DNA from: Subtercola sp.
GTDB lineage: Bacteria > Actinomycetota > Actinomycetes > Actinomycetales > Microbacteriaceae
Direction: 5' to 3'
Length of the DNA: 64,000 nt
Assembly (NCBI GenBank): GCA_025463765.1
Contig: JAODBC010000038.1
Location: forward strand, 1 to 64,000
The stretch's first letter is position 1. Each line of letters starts with the position of its first letter. The notes beneath the pieces were generated by a model, which worked only from the letters and a program-made list of their open reading frames with translations, searched no databases and had not been told where the DNA came from. This document shows, piece after piece, positions 63,077 through 64,000 of the stretch. Both the position numbers and the translations under genes were made by a program.

Positions 63077-64000
63077 TCAGACCTCCCTCAGGGTGACGGG
63101 AAACAGCTCGGTGGGGCTGTCGAGCTCGACCACGTGATTGAACACGAACGAATACCCGGGCCCGAGATCGGTGACGTGCGGCGCGAACGCGTAGGCCAGG
63201 TTCGACACGAGCCCGTGCCACTCCGGCACACGCAAGTGCAGCAGCGTGAAGGCGGCCTGCGAGGCCACCGTCGAGGCGATCTTCTGCGAGTCGGCCGTCA
63301 CCGTGACCAGCAGCCCGACCTCGCTGGCGTCGGAGGGCAGCCGGCTGCCGGCGCGAGGTATCACCGCGTCACGCCCATAGACCCGATAGACGATGGAGTA
63401 GGGCGCCGGGTCGAGGTGCCCGATGGTGCGATCGGCGGCCTCGATCACCGCCCGCTTTCCCGACTCCAGCCACTCGTCGAAGCGGTCGAGAATGGCCGGG
63501 TCGGTGATTCCGCCGAGCACCATCGCCCGGTAGCCGATCAGCGTTGCCCCTTCGAGCTTCACGGTGTACGTCTCGGCGGGCGTGTACTCACTGCCCCTGA
63601 CCCGCACCACGCGGTCGGTGAGCTGCTCGAACTCGACGTTCTGCAGCCGCATCACTCCGCCGGGCTCGTACATCTCGAACGGGTTCGACGTCTCGTACAG
63701 CGAGTGCGACGCGATGCTGACCTCAGAGCAGCGGTGCTCGGGGTGGGTGGGCTCGAGGTCGAAATACTCGTCGGTGATGGTGCAGATCATGCCGTCGACG
63801 TTGTCCATCTGAACCACCGCAGATCCCCCGCACTCCATGATCTTCGCGGCGTGCCAGGCCAACCCCGGCGGCAGCCCCCGGCTGACCGGAATGGCGGCGA
63901 ACAGGGCCGCGTCGCTCGACCGGCCCGCGAGCACCACGTCTGCCCCCGCGGCGAGCGCTTCGACGTACGGCTCGGTTCCCATCATGGCCACGATGTGGGC
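63077..64000 (-). CDS. Acyclic terpene utilisation AtuA-like (DUF1446) protein, 5' end outside window
   Basis: The 307 visible residues are the C-terminal part of an AtuA/DUF1446 protein: GTEPYVEALAAGADVVLAGRSSDAALFAAIPVSRGLPPGLAWHAAKIMECGGSA, then VYRVYGRDAVIPRAG and GLLVTVTADSQKIASTVAS. The frame stays open to the right edge. AtuA belongs to the citronellol/geraniol (acyclic terpene) pathway of Pseudomonas, where its exact function is unknown. Here it leads a minus-strand unit DUF4387, SMP-30, ADH. It supports, but does not prove, an isoprenoid substrate. Confidence 0.9.
   Translation of the reverse strand, partial: AHIVAMMGTEPYVEALAAGADVVLAGRSSDAALFAAIPVSRGLPPGLAWHAAKIMECGGSAVVQMDNVDGMICTITDEYFDLEPTHPEHRCSEVSIASHSLYETSNPFEMYEPGGVMRLQNVEFEQLTDRVVRVRGSEYTPAETYTVKLEGATLIGYRAMVLGGITDPAILDRFDEWLESGKRAVIEAADRTIGHLDPAPYSIVYRVYGRDAVIPRAGSRLPSDASEVGLLVTVTADSQKIASTVASQAAFTLLHLRVPEWHGLVSNLAYAFAPHVTDLGPGYSFVFNHVVELDSPTELFPVTLREV

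Noticed and set aside
1-64000. A complete steroid degradation locus.
   Set aside because: Side-chain-like genes, a KstR2-like TetR and HsaA/HsaB-like proteins occur, but no KstD, KshAB, HsaC, HsaD, IpdAB or Mce genes are in the window.
1-64000. tRNA, rRNA, insertion sequences, integrases or attachment sites marking a mobile island.
   Set aside because: No transposase, integrase or tRNA-like sequence was recognised, and coding style looks even along the window. Island borders may lie outside.

Overview
The window looks like a catabolic island from a high-GC Gram-positive actinobacterium. The signs are GC-rich coding sequence, frequent GTG and some TTG starts, apparent leaderless starts, many 1-4 nt (ATGA / TGATG) gene overlaps, luciferase-like oxidoreductases of the usually F420-dependent type, two SDRs of the mycofactocin-associated type, and mycobacterial-style fatty-acid and steroid enzymes. 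A Microbacteriaceae- or Corynebacteriales-like host is possible but I cannot fix the genus. About 65 protein genes fill almost the whole window. I saw no tRNA, rRNA, insertion sequence, phage gene or CRISPR array, and no gap longer than about 230 bases.

Layout. 1-6.5 kb: a fused two-domain CaiB/BaiF CoA-transferase (minus, runs off the left edge) divergent from an aldehyde dehydrogenase, a thiolase-fold protein without the nucleophilic Cys, its DUF35 partner and a zinc alcohol dehydrogenase. 6.7-10.7 kb (minus): a compact P450, [3Fe-4S]-type ferredoxin, ferredoxin reductase and epoxide hydrolase operon, divergent from an HtaA-domain protein, an SDR and a GntR/FCD regulator. 13-20.3 kb (minus): SDR, alpha/beta hydrolase, Baeyer-Villiger-type monooxygenase, metallo-beta-lactamase-fold hydrolase, NTF2-fused flavin monooxygenase and an MDR reductase. 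20.4-21.7 kb (plus): SnoaL, ABM and SnoaL-like proteins. 21.9-26.4 kb (minus): Old Yellow Enzyme, zinc dehydrogenase, HsaA-like flavin monooxygenase and a luciferase-like enzyme. 26.5-38.5 kb (minus): an acyl-CoA side-chain operon (SRPBCC, CoA ligase, SDR, CoA-transferase, DUF35, two thiolase-like proteins, two MaoC-fold proteins, two acyl-CoA dehydrogenases, thiolase) below a TetR gene. 38.6-47.5 kb (minus): an aminoglycoside-phosphotransferase-fold kinase with an ACAD10/11-like dehydrogenase, an SDR, a complete LivKHMGF-type importer and a luciferase-like enzyme. 47.7-50.7 kb (plus): luciferase-like enzyme, crotonase, MaoC, TetR. 50.8-54.1 kb (minus): EtfB, EtfA, a membrane cytochrome b and an HsaB-like flavin reductase. 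54.3-59.9 kb: an Rbs-type ABC importer bracketed by two mycofactocin-type SDRs. 60-64 kb (minus): an AtuA-like protein (cut by the right edge), a DUF4387 protein, an SMP-30 protein with a repeat-encoded N-terminus, a zinc alcohol dehydrogenase and an FCD domain without a DNA-binding domain.

How it may work together (inference): the importers bring in a poorly oxidised, probably alicyclic or isoprenoid substrate. P450, epoxide hydrolase, SDRs and ADHs oxygenate it. The flavin monooxygenases and hydrolases open rings through esters or lactones. The CoA ligase and CoA-transferases activate the acids. Acyl-CoA dehydrogenases, MaoC hydratases and the Cys-less thiolase/DUF35 pairs then shorten branched chains, possibly by retro-aldol cleavage. 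The kinase/ACAD pair would handle a 4-hydroxyacyl-CoA, and electrons leave through EtfBA and the cytochrome b. Two recurring operator-like motifs suggest two regulons: AAYCAAnCGnTTGGTW at about eight promoters from 25 to 55 kb, for which the TetR at 37.9-38.5 kb is the best candidate, and a GGTAAAGTATAC-type half-site mainly from 2 to 20 kb and before etfB, for which the GntR/FCD regulator at 12.2 kb is the best candidate.
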